The translations under genes and the position numbers were made by a program. The notes under the pieces were generated by a model, which saw only the letters and a list, made by a program, of their open reading frames with translations, made no database searches and was not told where the DNA came from. Shown here piece by piece: positions 44,401 to 55,765 of a DNA stretch of 64,000 nt. Each line of letters opens with the position of its first letter. Within the stretch, counting starts at the first letter, position 1. The stretch is from the NCBI GenBank assembly GCA_024036415.1, contig JAMWET010001098.1, positions 427,501 to 491,500 of the forward strand. The letters are read 5' to 3'. The stretch is from Prochilodus magdalenae. Lineage: Eukaryota > Chordata > Actinopteri > Characiformes > Prochilodontidae.

Positions 44401-47400
44401 TTTGTTAAGGTATGTTAGAGGCAAAGCTGTAGTATGTGTAAGGAAGCTTTATGTCTTGCTGATTCTACACTGCTCCTCTGATGTCCCTGGAAAGGCTGTG
44501 TAATATAATAGTTGCTCTAGAGTTACAGGTGGACTTCCAACTCCAGTCTAACAGCAATAGATCCACTATTAGAGTCTAACCAAAGCAGTAGCAGTTTAGG
44601 TTGTTGTATTCTTGTTTTTGTGAATATCACTGCATCTTGAAAAGATGATTGTGCTTTGAATTGATCTATATATAGCCAGTATATAGATAGATAGATAGAT
44701 AGGTAGATAGATAGATAGATTGATAGATAGATAGATAGGTAGATAGATAGATAGATGAGATAGATGAGATAGATTGATAGATTGATAGATAGATATAGAT
44801 AGATCGATAGATAGATGTGTGGGTGGGTGTTGGCTTTAAGTCCACATTATGATAATAATATTTTTATTAATTTGAAAATTATGTTAAAAATGGAAATACA
44901 TGTAAAGTGCTGGAAAAGCACGTATTAGCTGCTGTTCAGTAGGATGCACTGTGATGTGCTGTATGATTACAAGGGCTCCTCTGAGAGAGGGGCAGGTGGA
45001 ATAGAAAGCAGCTAATAAGGTGCTGATGCAGAGGAAGCAGCACTTTACCTCCACATTAAACAACAGACACACACAGAGGTTTGTTTTTGTACAAAGTGTG
45101 TGTGTGTGTGTGTGAGGTGTCACAGATGCATCCTACATGTATCCTACACTAGAGTCAGGAACAAAGCTTCATATCATGTTTACATAATTTGAAGGTACCA
45201 GCAAAACCTTTAAAAAACATTATGTGAATGTTTGATGATGAATGGACCAAAATGGATCAAAATTGTATTGGGACTAAATCTTTCTACTGTATGTTAGCAA
45301 AGACTGAAAACTTTTTCTTCTCTCATAAAACTACTTTTATAGGGTAACAGTTTTGGTTTGAGTTTATGGTTTTTGAAAGTATTAAAGGCAATATGTAAGT
45401 ACTACTAAGGATGGGTGATATGGGGAAAAACAAATTGCAAAACATAACATGAAATTTACATTTCCTCTGAAGTTCAAAAAGCTGGAGCTAGCAAATAAGG
45501 AGCCAGCAGTGACACGTTCAAAAATGACAAGGAATAACAATGTTTTTCTTCAGTATTCCACATTCTGCATTACACTAAATACAACTAACAGTACTAATTA
45601 CACTCTCTTTGTAAAGAAATGGGATGTCTTGAGCACTTATGTGTGATAAGACCTTTGATCCTCATTTTGACCTCAGTAGCCAAAAAATACATACACATAA
45701 CTTTCGTAAAATGTGCTTTTGGTTGGTTAGCCCTGTTTGCTCTCTGGCTTCTGCAAAAGTCAGTACATTGTCCTGACAATGCATAAAAACAGACACACAC
45801 ACACACACAGGTTGAACTTGAGTGACTGAATGTGCTGAATGGCTCTGTTTTAAAAAGTGAGATGGAACATTTATTAGTTATATAGTAAGAAAACAAGCTG
45901 CGTTCATCTGTCACCCACTTCTGGACTCCAGCTGCTGCTTTCAGGCTGTAAACCTCACCCAAACAGTGACGTTACTGGCTGGATCTGCTGTTTTCATGGC
46001 ACACTGGCCTTTTGTCCTGTACTTTCTAGACCATGGTGCACTATTGTTAGCTGTATTTTGTTGCATGAGTGCTGCTGCACATTTTCCAGAATGGGGAGAG
46101 GGGTGGTATGAGACCTGCTGTGATTCCCATACTGCTCTGCTAGCCCTTTTTTGCTACTGGAGTTTTCTACTTTCTAACAGTCTGCTGTTTGTGTGTGTGA
46201 TGGATGCAGTATCTGTTGTTCCTTTCCTTTTTTCTTTTCTTTTAATGACATTTATTAGTCAAAATGTAACAGAGAGCTTTCTTGTTTTCCGGTCAGCTTA
46301 AACAAAATAACATAAGTATACAAGTAGGTTCGGTTAGTGATGTATTCATTCAGGGGTGCGCAACACCAGATCTGGAGGACCTGTGCTGGACACAGGATAG
46401 ATTTACACTAATACATTTATTTTAGTCCAGCTAATTAGCAAATAATAGATTTTTAATTTGACTGTGTTAGTTATAGAATTCGATTTATTTGATTATGAAT
46501 AGGGAATAGGGATGCTTTGACTGTGGCCAATGGAGCAGGTAATAGAATCATAGTGCATTATTCTTGTCCTGGGTGTTAGGTCACATGGTAAGTTTTCCAT
46601 AGCTAGTCCCCTGTCACCCACGCCGCTGTGTTTAGACACCTGATCTCTCCACCACAAAGGCAAAGCAGTGTGATTGTGATCCCTCCCACTGTGCTTGAAT
46701 ACATTCATTATCCACCGTAGATACTCACTCATGATCACCAGTCCCCACACTTTACTGGATTCTACTGTTATGCAACAAAGCTATTACTGTCACTGGATGA
46801 TAAGAGATATCAGTCCCAACATGTCCCAGCTTGTTTTATGTTTGACTGTATTGCACCTTCATACTGCTGAGTTGAATTCATGGTTTGTCTGCCTCTCTAC
46901 CTCTCATCTTTCATTTCATTACAGACAATATTACTGTATATTAGTAGTTATTGCAAAAACTTATGAAATCCACTTCTTGAGACTGAACACCAGGCACTTT
47001 CTCATAGTAATGACCCTTAAAGGAGCAATATGTAAAAGGTTTTAGTATAAACCTTCCAAAATAAACATAAAATATCAAATAAATGTAAAGAAATTACATT
47101 TTAAACTGTATGTTAAAGACATCAGAGTACAATGTTCCTGAGATATCTACTGAAGTTAACATACTAACCAGCTAAACATGGTGTTTACGGTTACTGTGCC
47201 ATAGACTTAACTATGCTAATGACCTCTTTTATGATATATCAGTTCTTTCGAGATGCAAAAGACGACCCCAATAAAAAGACTGTTTGAAATCTTTTAGGCA
47301 AAGTGTTCTTAGAAATAATAATCAGCTGATATGGGATGACACCAATAGAGGGCACTGTGAAACTTTATGTCTTTCCCTTAGTTTCCTTCAGTGCACACTT

Positions 47401-50400
47401 TAGTGATCATGGTTAATGATGATTTCAGCATATGCTTTAATAATTTTTGTGGTGATCATCATCATGCTCAGGTCTCTGGGTTGTGCTCTCTTCGCAGGCT
47501 GGGAGTGATGGAGAGAGTATCGGGAACTGTCCGTTCTCTCAGAGGCTTTTCATGATCCTCTGGCTCAAAGGGGTCGTCTTCAATGTCACCACTGTGGACC
47601 TGAAGAGGTGAGAATCCATTTAACGTGACTGTAATGTGTAGTATTCTAACACTGAAAGAGCTTCTGATTGCCCTGCTTACTGACAAGCTATGCCATGCCT
47701 ATGGCAAGTGTGAAAATTCATACTTTCGTTTGTCATTACATGCAGAAAACCAGCTGACCTACATAACCTGGCTCCAGGCACCCACCCTCCTTTCCTCACC
47801 TACAATGGCGAGGTCAAAACCGACATCAACAAGATCGAGGAGTTCTTGGAGGAGGTGCTAGCCCCACCAAAGTAAGACACAGTATCTTTTGTACATCCAG
47901 TAATACGAGTTTGTACTATGCAGCAGATTTATGGGCTTCTTTCCGTAATCTCTGTCTGCAGCCATCAGTTCTCCTCTTCAAGTTTTGAAATATGCCTAAG
48001 ATGTTATTGAATGGCATATGCTTGGTATTTGCCTGAGAAGCTGGAAAATGCTGGTAAACACTCTGACATTCTCTGTTCTTTGTGTCTAAGATACCCCAAA
48101 CTGGCAGCCAAGCACAGGGAGTCGAACACAGCAGGGATTGACATATTTGCAAAGTTCTCAGCTTACATCAAAAACACAAGGCCAGAAGCCAACGGAGGTA
48201 CGCATGTCTAACTGAATCACTTGACTTTATGAGTGTATGTTGAACACATGTACGGTGAATATAGATGAAATGCTAAAACTGAATGTTGGTTATATTTAAG
48301 TTCAGTTCTTTATTAGTGTAGTAATATCAGTGATCTCATTTCCATTTGTAACTATTTACCATTTTAGTGCAGATTTTGAGTTGCTAGCCACCAGTGACTT
48401 CATTCCTCTGACACCTCAGGCTCACACCTAATTTTAGATAATAACTTATGTGTTTTGTCAGTTTTACAATTATGGTAGTTTGTAGGTCAAGGTCTTTGAA
48501 TCTAGACCTTGAAATCAGTTGGATTGAGTAATCACAAGCAGTTAAAGGAGCGATATGTAAGATTTTACATTTAAAAAACTGAACTAAACCACTAGAATGA
48601 TCACTCCAACATAACAGGGTGAAGAAGTAGCACTGCTCTGATGGTGTTTTGTAACCTCAGGTCCTGCTCCTGGTTATCATTTATTTAAGGACAGGCAGCC
48701 AATGAATGGAAGAGTTACAATGGCTAAAGCTCCTGTTAAGCGATCGTAATACAAATACCACCAACCAGAATCCATGTTTAGCAGCAAACAAAATAAGTGA
48801 TATAAATAGCAGCAAAACAAGTGTTAACATTGGTACTGCTTGCAACCGGATGAAGTTCAATGCAATACCGCAATGTTTCTCCTAGACTGGTAAGCAGTAA
48901 AGAGAAAGGAGAAGGAAGTGTGCATTTTCTGGGGACATGCTGCCCCCGGTTGTTTGGAGTATTAATACAACAGGCTACATCATTTTGCAAACTGCTCCTT
49001 TAACTGCACGGTTGCTGTAACTGTGACACACACCAGTCAGCTTAATACTACAACCAATATGGATGTAGGTGATGGTAGGTGATGATAAAAACCTGCTCCC
49101 TAACCCCCAAGTAAGCCCCCTCTGGACTGAACTCATTGCTTTCATCTTTTAGACCCTATATAAATACACTTCTACCATTTTGTTTTTGTTGCTGTCTTTG
49201 TTTAAAACCTGTCTGCCAGGATTTCTTTGATGGTTTATTTGCTCAGTCAGCTGATACAGATATTAATCATTCATTAATAAACTCAAGCCATCAGAAATCT
49301 TTGCCAGTATATTAATTTGTCCTAAATGCTCTGCTGTGTTGTCTGAGCGTGCGGATTGCGTTAAAGCGCTCTGTAATGTCAAACACCCATGAGTCACACA
49401 AATTGCAATGATTTTAACAACATGCTGACAGTTCACAATATGCACAGTGTTCCTCTTCCTGTAGCGTTTAGATGCTGGCTGATTTTGCTAAGCATCTGTT
49501 TTGGTAGGGTTTCTAAACGTCAGCATGTATAATCAGTACTATAGTGTTTAATATGATGTGGCAGTATTGGCCACTAAGGCTTGGTGGTGTAATTCAAATA
49601 CATAGATGAGTCAGGGTTGGGATGTTAGTGTGATGACGCACCAGAGAACATAGCAAAGGCAAAAGACCCAGACAAAACAAAACTCGAGTCTGGCGGGTAA
49701 ACCTTGCGAGATGACAGCTATGCTGACTGCTGTCATATACACAGTGTGAGAGACCGGAATCTGGATCTGAAGGCCTATGGTTTAAAGGGTTAACTAAATA
49801 TAGACATGTATTTCTTAATGTCACATTCATGTCATTTAGGGTGAATAGGGTCCTGTACTTTAAGAGCACCCCATGTTGTTTGTAACAGGACTGGAGAAGA
49901 ACTTGACGAAGGCCATGAAGAACCTGGATGAATATCTAAACAGCCCTTTACCTGACGAGATAGATGCAGATAGCATGGAGGAGGAGAGGAGCTCCGACCG
50001 TTCATTCCTGGATGGGAACGAGCTGACCCTGGCAGACTGCAACCTGCTGCCAAAACTCCACATAGTCAAGGTGAGCTACAAATGCAAACTGCAGCTGTCC
50101 ATTTAGCACTGCTGTTATTTTCTTTGTGTAGGGGGAATTCTAAATGTGAAGCGACCTGCTTTTTACTCTTTAAAGGGCTCTTACCTGGAGCCACACATCG
50201 GTTCCTCACTCTTCCTCAAACTTGTAGTCCTTACATAATAAGCAGTGACGAGCTGCTTGCAGGGCTGAACTGAAGCCATAATGTGTCCATAATTAGGAAC
50301 TGACAGCGGAATGAATCACATTTACCAAAGCTGGGAGCAATAATATATATATAAATTATATATATATACATAAGACTTAGAAGTCTTCTGAGACTGGACA

Positions 50401-51571
50401 TGCGTGATTTGGGAGACAACAGGTTTATAAAGGAGTCACAGTAAAACTGCTACTAGATAAAAAAAGCTTTAAATGCCTGCATTGATTTAGAGAGGCCAGA
50501 ACATGTGACTCGCCATTAGCTTACTGCTAACTAACATACTACTAAAACCCCATAACAGTGCTAGCAGAAATGAACATTAATGTTGGGTAAACTAAGATAT
50601 ATCACAGGAATACTTTATTATTATATACTCTTTATTGCATACTCAATTACGCATTTGCCTGTACTGTTGAAGCGTCTGTGCATTGGGTTCTGTTATGAGG
50701 TTGTTTTGAGATAACAGGTTTTAAAGCTTACCGGATGGAAAATGAGTCACCTTGCGTGTTTAGGGTGGTAGAATTGACAATATTTACTGCTGATTGCTTT
50801 GGATGAGGATGATGGGGCCATAAATACCTCCGGGGTGTTTCACGGGATTCATAGATTGAGAAGAAGTGGCACAGAGCAGTAAATGTCATGTCCTTTTCGA
50901 TGTGTGAGGTATTGGCAAAATAGGGTGATTGACCTTGGGCGTGCCAAAGGTCATAGTCTGAAGGAAGTAGCTGAATTTGCAGGTGTATGGAAACGTACGG
51001 TCATACAAGTCCACTAGTAGTGGCTAAAATCCCAGTCTGCAGCAAACACACCTCAGAACTGTGCCAGGGAAGGCATCCACCAAATCTGGCCCAACTGCAC
51101 AATTCTTCGATTCATCAGTGGCTGAACATTCATGTGCCCTACGTTCAGAAACGTGTCCAGTCCATGCCAAATTGAACCACGGCTGTTATTACATGCTATG
51201 ATGTACAGTATTAGATATCAGATGACTCATTTTTTGTCCAGTGAGCTTATTAAGTACTGGGTATCACATCACCATATATCTGTGGTGTTCACCCATATAA
51301 CACAAAGAACATTTCTTTAAATGTACTTACTTAAAAACAAGTCAATAGCTCAGTACAGGCTGAACACTTGATCCCTAACTCTTTTACTCTGCCCTGACTT
51401 TTTCAGGTCGTTGCCAAGAAGTATAGGAACTATGACATTCCTACTGACATGATGGGAGTGTGGCGTTACCTGAACAGCGCCTACGCGCGAGACGAGTTTA
51501 CCAACACTTGTGCAGCGGATAAAGAGATTGAACTGGCCTACCAGGATGTAGCAAAAAGGCTGTCCAAGTAA
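37942..51571 (+). CDS. clic5: Chloride intracellular channel 5, long isoform (411 aa)
   Basis: CLIC5 belongs to the glutathione-transferase-fold CLIC family. It is soluble and membrane-associated, and links with ezrin and cortical actin in stereocilia, microvilli and podocytes. Joining 37942-38487, 47498-47607, 47746-47871, 48091-48197, 49889-50070 and 51407-51571 gives 1236 nt in frame, ending TAA. The shared exon lengths 110, 126, 107 and 182 follow the family pattern. The core has the glutaredoxin-like [17 protein letters not shown] block (cysteine 193 in the long form), [10 protein letters not shown] with the cis-proline, the all-helical C-domain with [19 protein letters not shown], and a KKYR basic motif. 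CLIC5 rather than CLIC4/6 is favoured by [20 protein letters not shown] and NYDIP...[21 protein letters not shown]. Human CLIC5B is of similar length (410). The clic5a/b paralogue is not assigned. Confidence 0.95.
43900..44355 (+). promoter_or_regulatory. clic5: Presumed promoter/5' UTR of the clic5 short isoform
   Basis: The stretch before the short first exon is GC-richer than its surroundings and includes 'GGAGGGGGAGAGCTCCTCCC'. An internal promoter is required by the exon arrangement, but no TATA box or sharp start site is evident. Confidence 0.4.
44356..44409 (+). CDS. clic5: clic5 short-isoform first exon (18 codons)
   Basis: Encodes [18 protein letters not shown] followed by the donor GTATGT. 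This corresponds to the CLIC5A start of mammals, which ends in RDPEIELFVK. Spliced to 47498 it gives a 247-residue protein with the conserved cysteine at position 29. A second ATG follows immediately (44359), and either may be used. It lies inside the first intron of the long isoform, so it has its own promoter upstream (about 43.9-44.3 kb). Confidence 0.92.
44683..44812. repeat. GATA tetranucleotide repeat
   Basis: Interrupted (GATA)n tract with GGTA, TGAGAT and GATT variants, 270 bp after the short first exon of clic5. Confidence 0.95.
47017..47215. mobile_element. TTAA-type MITE, copy C (truncated)
   Basis: Begins 'TTAAAGGAGCAATATGTAA' and continues with phrases shared with copy A, such as 'AACCTTCCAAAA' and 'ACTGAAGTTA'. 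It loses similarity after about 200 bp. It lies about 280 bp upstream of clic5 shared exon 2. Confidence 0.55.
47498..47607 (+). CDS. clic5: clic5 shared exon 2
   Basis: 110 nt encode [20 protein letters not shown] and on to TTVDLK plus two bases. It carries the redox-active-site cysteine (CPFS) and the hydrophobic segment proposed to insert in membranes. The acceptor is TTCGCAG and the donor GTGAGA; the junction is phase 2. Confidence 0.97.
47746..47871 (+). CDS. clic5: clic5 shared exon 3
   Basis: 126 nt encode (R)[20 protein letters not shown] and on to FLEEVLAPP plus two bases of a lysine codon. The thioredoxin-fold cis-proline lies in HPPF. The acceptor is CATGCAG and the donor GTAAGA. 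Confidence 0.97.
48091..48197 (+). CDS. clic5: clic5 shared exon 4
   Basis: 107 nt encode (K)[20 protein letters not shown] and on to KNTRPEANG plus one base. This is the start of the all-helical domain, and the [20 protein letters not shown] block is diagnostic for CLIC5. The donor is GTACGC. Confidence 0.97.
48198..49888 (+). other. clic5 intron between shared exons 4 and 5
   Basis: 1.69-kb intron, with a complete TTAA-flanked MITE at 48542-49003. The rest is unremarkable. Confidence 0.9.
48542..49003. mobile_element. TTAA-flanked MITE, copy B (complete)
   Basis: 462 bp including the flanking TTAA on both sides. The termini are 'AGGAGCGATATG' and 'CAAACTGCTCCT', giving a short inverted repeat AGGAGC/GCTCCT. 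No open reading frame of transposase type is present, so it is non-autonomous. TTAA duplication points to piggyBac or Kolobok mobilisation, but the family is not certain. Confidence 0.7.
49889..50070 (+). CDS. clic5: clic5 shared exon 5
   Basis: 182 nt encode [20 protein letters not shown] and on to [16 protein letters not shown]. It includes the acidic foot loop ([12 protein letters not shown]) and the [11 protein letters not shown] block of the family. The acceptor is TGTAACAG and the donor GTGAGC, phase 0. Confidence 0.97.
50071..51406 (+). other. clic5 intron between shared exons 5 and 6
   Basis: 1.34-kb intron. It holds a decayed Tc1-like transposase segment (50880-51200) and a short AT repeat near 50342-50372. 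Confidence 0.9.
50880..51200 (+). pseudogene. Decayed Tc1-like transposase, N-terminal HTH region
   Basis: From 50925 the plus strand reads [20 protein letters not shown] then VWKRTV, closely matching the first helix-turn-helix of Tc1-like transposases (I.DL...GHS...IA...GVS..TV). Stops follow within about 35 codons, and the later part has the sense of the linker region only in broken frames. No catalytic DDE part is seen. It is a relic inside a clic5 intron in the same orientation as the gene. Confidence 0.7.
51407..51571 (+). CDS. clic5: clic5 last coding exon
   Basis: 165 nt encode [20 protein letters not shown] and on to [10 protein letters not shown], then TAA at 51569-51571. It contains the KKYR basic motif proposed as a nuclear-import signal in CLIC proteins. 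The acceptor is TTTTTCAG. Confidence 0.97.
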   Translation, partial: VVAKKYRNYDIPTDMMGVWRYLNSAYARDEFTNTCAADKEIELAYQDVAKRLSK

Positions 51572-51770
51572 ATAACATGACACAACTAACAGCGGAATAA
51601 GACTTTACAGATCTTTGCAGTCAGAAGCAGAGGGTTAGACAGGTGCTGTGTTTGCTTTTTAATTCCTTAATAGTTTTATATTTTTTAAAGCTCCTGCAAA
51701 TGAAGCCTGATCAAGTGTTCCATTCTGAACGCTGGCGACATAATAAAGAAACCTGCTGACTCAGCACCCG
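51572..51770 (+). other. clic5: clic5 3' UTR with a possible poly(A) signal
   Basis: An AATAAA hexamer lies at 51742-51747, 171 nt after the stop codon, in 'ACATAATAAAGAAACC'. This would give a short 3' UTR. Other AATAAA hexamers at about 52603 and 52926 could extend it, so the true end is not settled. Confidence 0.5.
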
Positions 51771-54400
51771 ACCAGAAAAGTCTTGTTCCACTGCAATGGT
51801 TGTGTCTCTATCCATCAAGGCTAGGTGGATCTATTTTCCAGATGACTTGGTTTTCCCCACTATTTATTCTTATCATTCAGGTTATCTCTTTATAGTATCT
51901 GTTGTATTCAAATCATGTGTATAAGCTTAAAAGCTGAGGAGAGAAATTGCTGTTGATTAGCTGAAAAATCATAGCTGCAGTAGTTTTCATTCTGTAATGA
52001 CGGTTTTCAGTAGTGTACAGTCTCCCGCAGAAGATTTTACAGGGTTTTATAATTATTTTTGCTATTATGTTTAGAGCTGATCATGATGATATTCTGTATA
52101 AATGCATAAGGGAATGGATCTGTGTAAAATCCAGTATGTACAATTTCCCATTTATCCCAGCTGTAGTCAATAAGCCGAGCCAATTTATATGTCTAAATTT
52201 TGCTTTATCAATTTAGTGTTGTGGTTGCAAGGCTAACGTTGCTAACAAACGATGAAAGTCAACAGTCACCCAAATGTTTTCTGTAAATACTAGAGATGTA
52301 ACAGTTCAATAATCTGTATCACGGCATTGACGAAATAGTATATGATCTGTGGTCACTGATGCATAAATCATCAATGCATGCGTGTTAAAACACAAACTGC
52401 AATCTATCAGTTGTCTGAGAAGTGGCAGCCAAGAAGACCAAGTTTAATACTTGGTAACAAAAAGTTGGTAACAATTGATAGGTACAGTGCAAAAGCCAGA
52501 GACACCACTGTTAGCCCTTTTCCACCAATGTGGAATGGGCTCTATTCTGGTTTGCAGCTGGTTATCTATACCTAATTTTAAGTCATTGGTGCATTCTTAC
52601 CAATAATAAACAGCTTGGGAACCTGAAAAGCTAGTTCCCAGCTGGAACCAAAGAATAGTATGTCCTTCAGCACGAACCATAACTTCCATGATTTCGTCAC
52701 AGTTGTTGGAAGGAGAAGCAAACAATGGTGAAACCCAGTGGTCTGCTGAAGATCCTCTGCTACGTCTGCATCACCAGTAGTTAATCCGTGTTTGTTTTCT
52801 GGATATAAACAAACATCTGGAACAACAGCACAAATCCCCCATCAGTAAACACAGTACCTTCACAATACTTGATTTCAGACTTGTTGCTGTGATGTAGGAT
52901 ACTATACGAAACTTATTCTATGCTATAAATAAAAGGACTAAACGTCACTGTGTACATTAGGTAATGTATACCAGGGGTTTTCTATTATTTCCACCCCAGT
53001 GCTCACCAGATAATAACTACAACGCATAGCAGCTCACCAGAAAACTAAAATCATCTTTTATAAATAGAGTTTTGCTAAGAAATATAATTTGGTTTAAAAA
53101 TAATAAAAATTATGCTATGTCCAAATTCTTCAAGGGAATGTTGAAAGTGCCCCAAGAGACCTCTCTATCAGGGGCTTGAGCTGTTTTTAGCTAAAGATGT
53201 TAGATTGCCACTGAGACACTTCTATTTGTATGTGTGTACATTAATATACATATATTTATTTCATATATTTAACACTAATAAGTTATACATGACGTTTCCA
53301 GCCCAATACAAACTACTGCCTCCACCTGAGTACAGCCCCATGGACCACTAGAGGGGGTGTTTTTAAGAAAACGCAGTCCTAAACTGCATTGATAAATCCC
53401 CACAACCTGAAGGAAGAGACTTGAGAGAAGATTAGGACATCCATGTACAGTCAAGATTTAGGTGACTATTGACTTTTAGCGTTCATTAGCAAATTTAGCC
53501 TCGTAGCTCCAGCACTAAACTAAAGGAGACAAATCTGGACACCAAACATGTGTCATCTGGGTTCAGCTGAAAATGAGTCATGAGGTTGAGATTCAGCTGA
53601 AAATGAGTTGTTTCACCAAGGCATTCCTTACAGTCATGTCTTCTTGTTTATTTGTGTTTCCCTGGAATAGAGGAAGAACAAGTGTGAGCAGTAAAGCAAG
53701 ACAGAACCCAAATCTGTTGGTGTAAGCTCTGAACAAATCCCGTTTTTGCCCAGCTTCTCCTTAGTTAAATCTCTATACGATATTTCGACCCATTTGCCTC
53801 AAAACAATCAACTGCGGTGATTCAAACCACGTGCCTTGATTAGGTAATTCCCAGCCAAAATCTGAAATATGATTTATGCTCCGATAGCGTTCCATAGGCC
53901 GTATATTATTTTTAGCCTGATTCAAGAAACTTTCATCCAACTTCTTACAGCTGTTTAGCCAAAACGCATTTTATCACGTTAACATTGAGCATGTCTCTTT
54001 ATCAGCACATATATCTACCCAGAAGATTTAGTCTGGAGCTAAATTACGCCTGATTAATACGAGTTGTGTGGCAAAGAAAATTCATGACGCCCAATAGTGC
54101 TCTTAAATGGAGTAAAAGCAGCATAGCCGGGCTTTCCTCCAGCTTTTCTCCGCTGCTCTCAGCAGTGCTGGAATAGCACACTGCTCTACAGCCTTGATGG
54201 GTCCTCATGGAGCTGCGCTGCTCTTGTGTGGTTTGGACAAACATTTGATATGAAATGGGAGTATGGCGCCAGAGAGGCCCATCCTGCGTGAACCTCTACG
54301 AATAAAATAATATTTTCGCAGTTCGACTTGCATTATTTCATTTTCCCTATGTGCCATTTTCTGCTAATTAATGCAATTATACTGGGGGGACGATACAAGA
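51771..54400. other. Gene-free flank downstream of clic5
   Basis: AT-rich sequence without a supported gene. It includes a CTCF-like motif (53345-53357) and alternative AATAAA hexamers. I recognise no repeat family. Confidence 0.75.
53345..53357 (+). promoter_or_regulatory. CTCF-like motif
   Basis: CCACTAGAGGGGG matches the CTCF core except for the last C to G. It is oriented to the right. Confidence 0.4.
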
Positions 54401-54410
54401 GGAAACGTAT

Positions 54411-54470
54411 CTTATATATATTTATATGTGTGTGTGTATATATATATATATTGTTTTGCATATGTATTGC

Positions 54471-54559
<89 letters not shown>

Positions 54560-54602
54560 CATGAATATATGTGTGTGTGCATATGTGTGTGTGTGTGTGT
54601 TT
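54411..54602. repeat. AT microsatellite with flanking TG runs
   Basis: A long (AT)n tract (core about 54487-54553) flanked by TGTGTG segments. The tyrosine/isoleucine open frames across it are artefacts. It could form a cruciform or be length-unstable. Confidence 0.97.
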
Positions 54603-54764
54603 GTGTGCAATTGAATAATGAGCCCCAGTGTGTGGAATTTAAGACCTGGTGTGAGGAGGGTGAAGAACGATAGATAAAGTTGAGCCGTGTCATGGAGCCA
54701 GTCTTCATCTGAACTTCTCCACTGAGGTCCCTCCGCATTTGATTGTCCATTAAGCACGGAGAAA

Positions 54765-55350
54765 ACTTTGATCTGGTCTCCTCGTCCTCAGGCTAGGGGG
54801 AGAGTGATGACCGCTAACAGATTTAAACACGGGCTTCCAGGCCAATGGATCAAAGCCCTCTCCCTCTCCTCCGCTCTCTCATTAGCACGGGCGGAGGGGG
54901 GAGGTGGAGGCCGTCCGGCCCGTCTCAATTTTTCCTCAAAAGAGCCTCACTCAAAAGACCTGCGCCCATCAGATTTACAATAGGGAGCAGGACTATTTAC
55001 TCGAAGCCAGCGCCATCCAGAAATAACAGAGCAGGAAAAGAAATGGAGCCTGCCATATTTTTCCACACAAGTAAGAAAATATGTGCAGGACTTGTGCCTC
55101 GCTGTTTCGTAATTAGTTCTTAAACATTCTATGCCTTGGATCTGCGCGCCCACGTCCAGCCTTCTCCAAGCAAGATAATATACAGTGGGGCATTAATGTC
55201 AAACATGTCTCCCGCTGATCCAGGGCCGTAACTCTAATCTGTTTGCACAGACGCAAGAGATCCGCGGCTCCTCCGGCTCCACACGTACGAGGAGACGCTC
55301 CGCAGACAAGGCCTGATTATATCATGCCCTCTGGCTTTTATTCATTGACA
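54765..55350. promoter_or_regulatory. Candidate conserved non-coding element
   Basis: About 590 bp of non-repetitive, CpG-containing, GC-richer sequence within an AT-rich desert. It includes 'GATCAAAG' (a TCF/LEF-type match), 'CGTAATTAG' (homeodomain-type core) and 'CTCCGGCTCCACACGTACG'. The short open frames in it are unlike any protein I know. The base composition contrast suggests purifying selection, but this is inferred from one sequence only. Confidence 0.4.
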
Positions 55351-55765
55351 CATTGTTGTAGGTACTTAGGCATAACACGATGAGTCTGCGATGTTCCATC
55401 AGTAAAAACCATAGTTCAGAGAGTTTGGGAATGTGTGCATAGTTGTATTCCCTTCGATGGGAGAGTCAAAGCGGGCGCTCATTTCTACTTCATCTCAATA
55501 ATAAAATATTTAAAGGGACAACATCATCGTAATTAATAAAAGTACTATGTTAACGGTGATCATAACAAACTACTCACCCCCACTTAGTCTGCATGGTTCA
55601 TATATGGAAACAAGGCCATAGTAATAGCCTGTTTTGGATTCATTTGTATTGCATAAATCAGCTAATAAGCGTACAGACATTTTAATAGCACTATGACATA
55701 AAAGTCTATTTCAGCCTGGAATGTTTTTCGTTGAGGCATAATACAGGGCAGCCGTTCAGAATGTT

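Larger units (their letters stand above)
38488..47497 (+). other. clic5 intron 1 (long isoform), containing the short first exon
   Basis: 9.0-kb intron. Apart from the short-isoform exon and its upstream region, it has a GATA microsatellite (44683-44812), a short TG run (45097-45114), a CA run (about 45792-45810) and a truncated TTAA-type repeat (47017-47215). The hydrophobic open frame at 45966-46301 has no support as a gene. No element is recognised in 38.5-43.9 kb. Confidence 0.85.

Noticed and set aside
45966..46301. 111-codon hydrophobic open frame in the clic5 intron
   Set aside because: Looks membrane-like by composition but is T-rich intron sequence. There is no conserved domain, no splice sites in frame and no family resemblance.
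54412..54757. Tyrosine/isoleucine-repeat open frames
   Set aside because: Translation of the (AT)n and (TG)n tracts.
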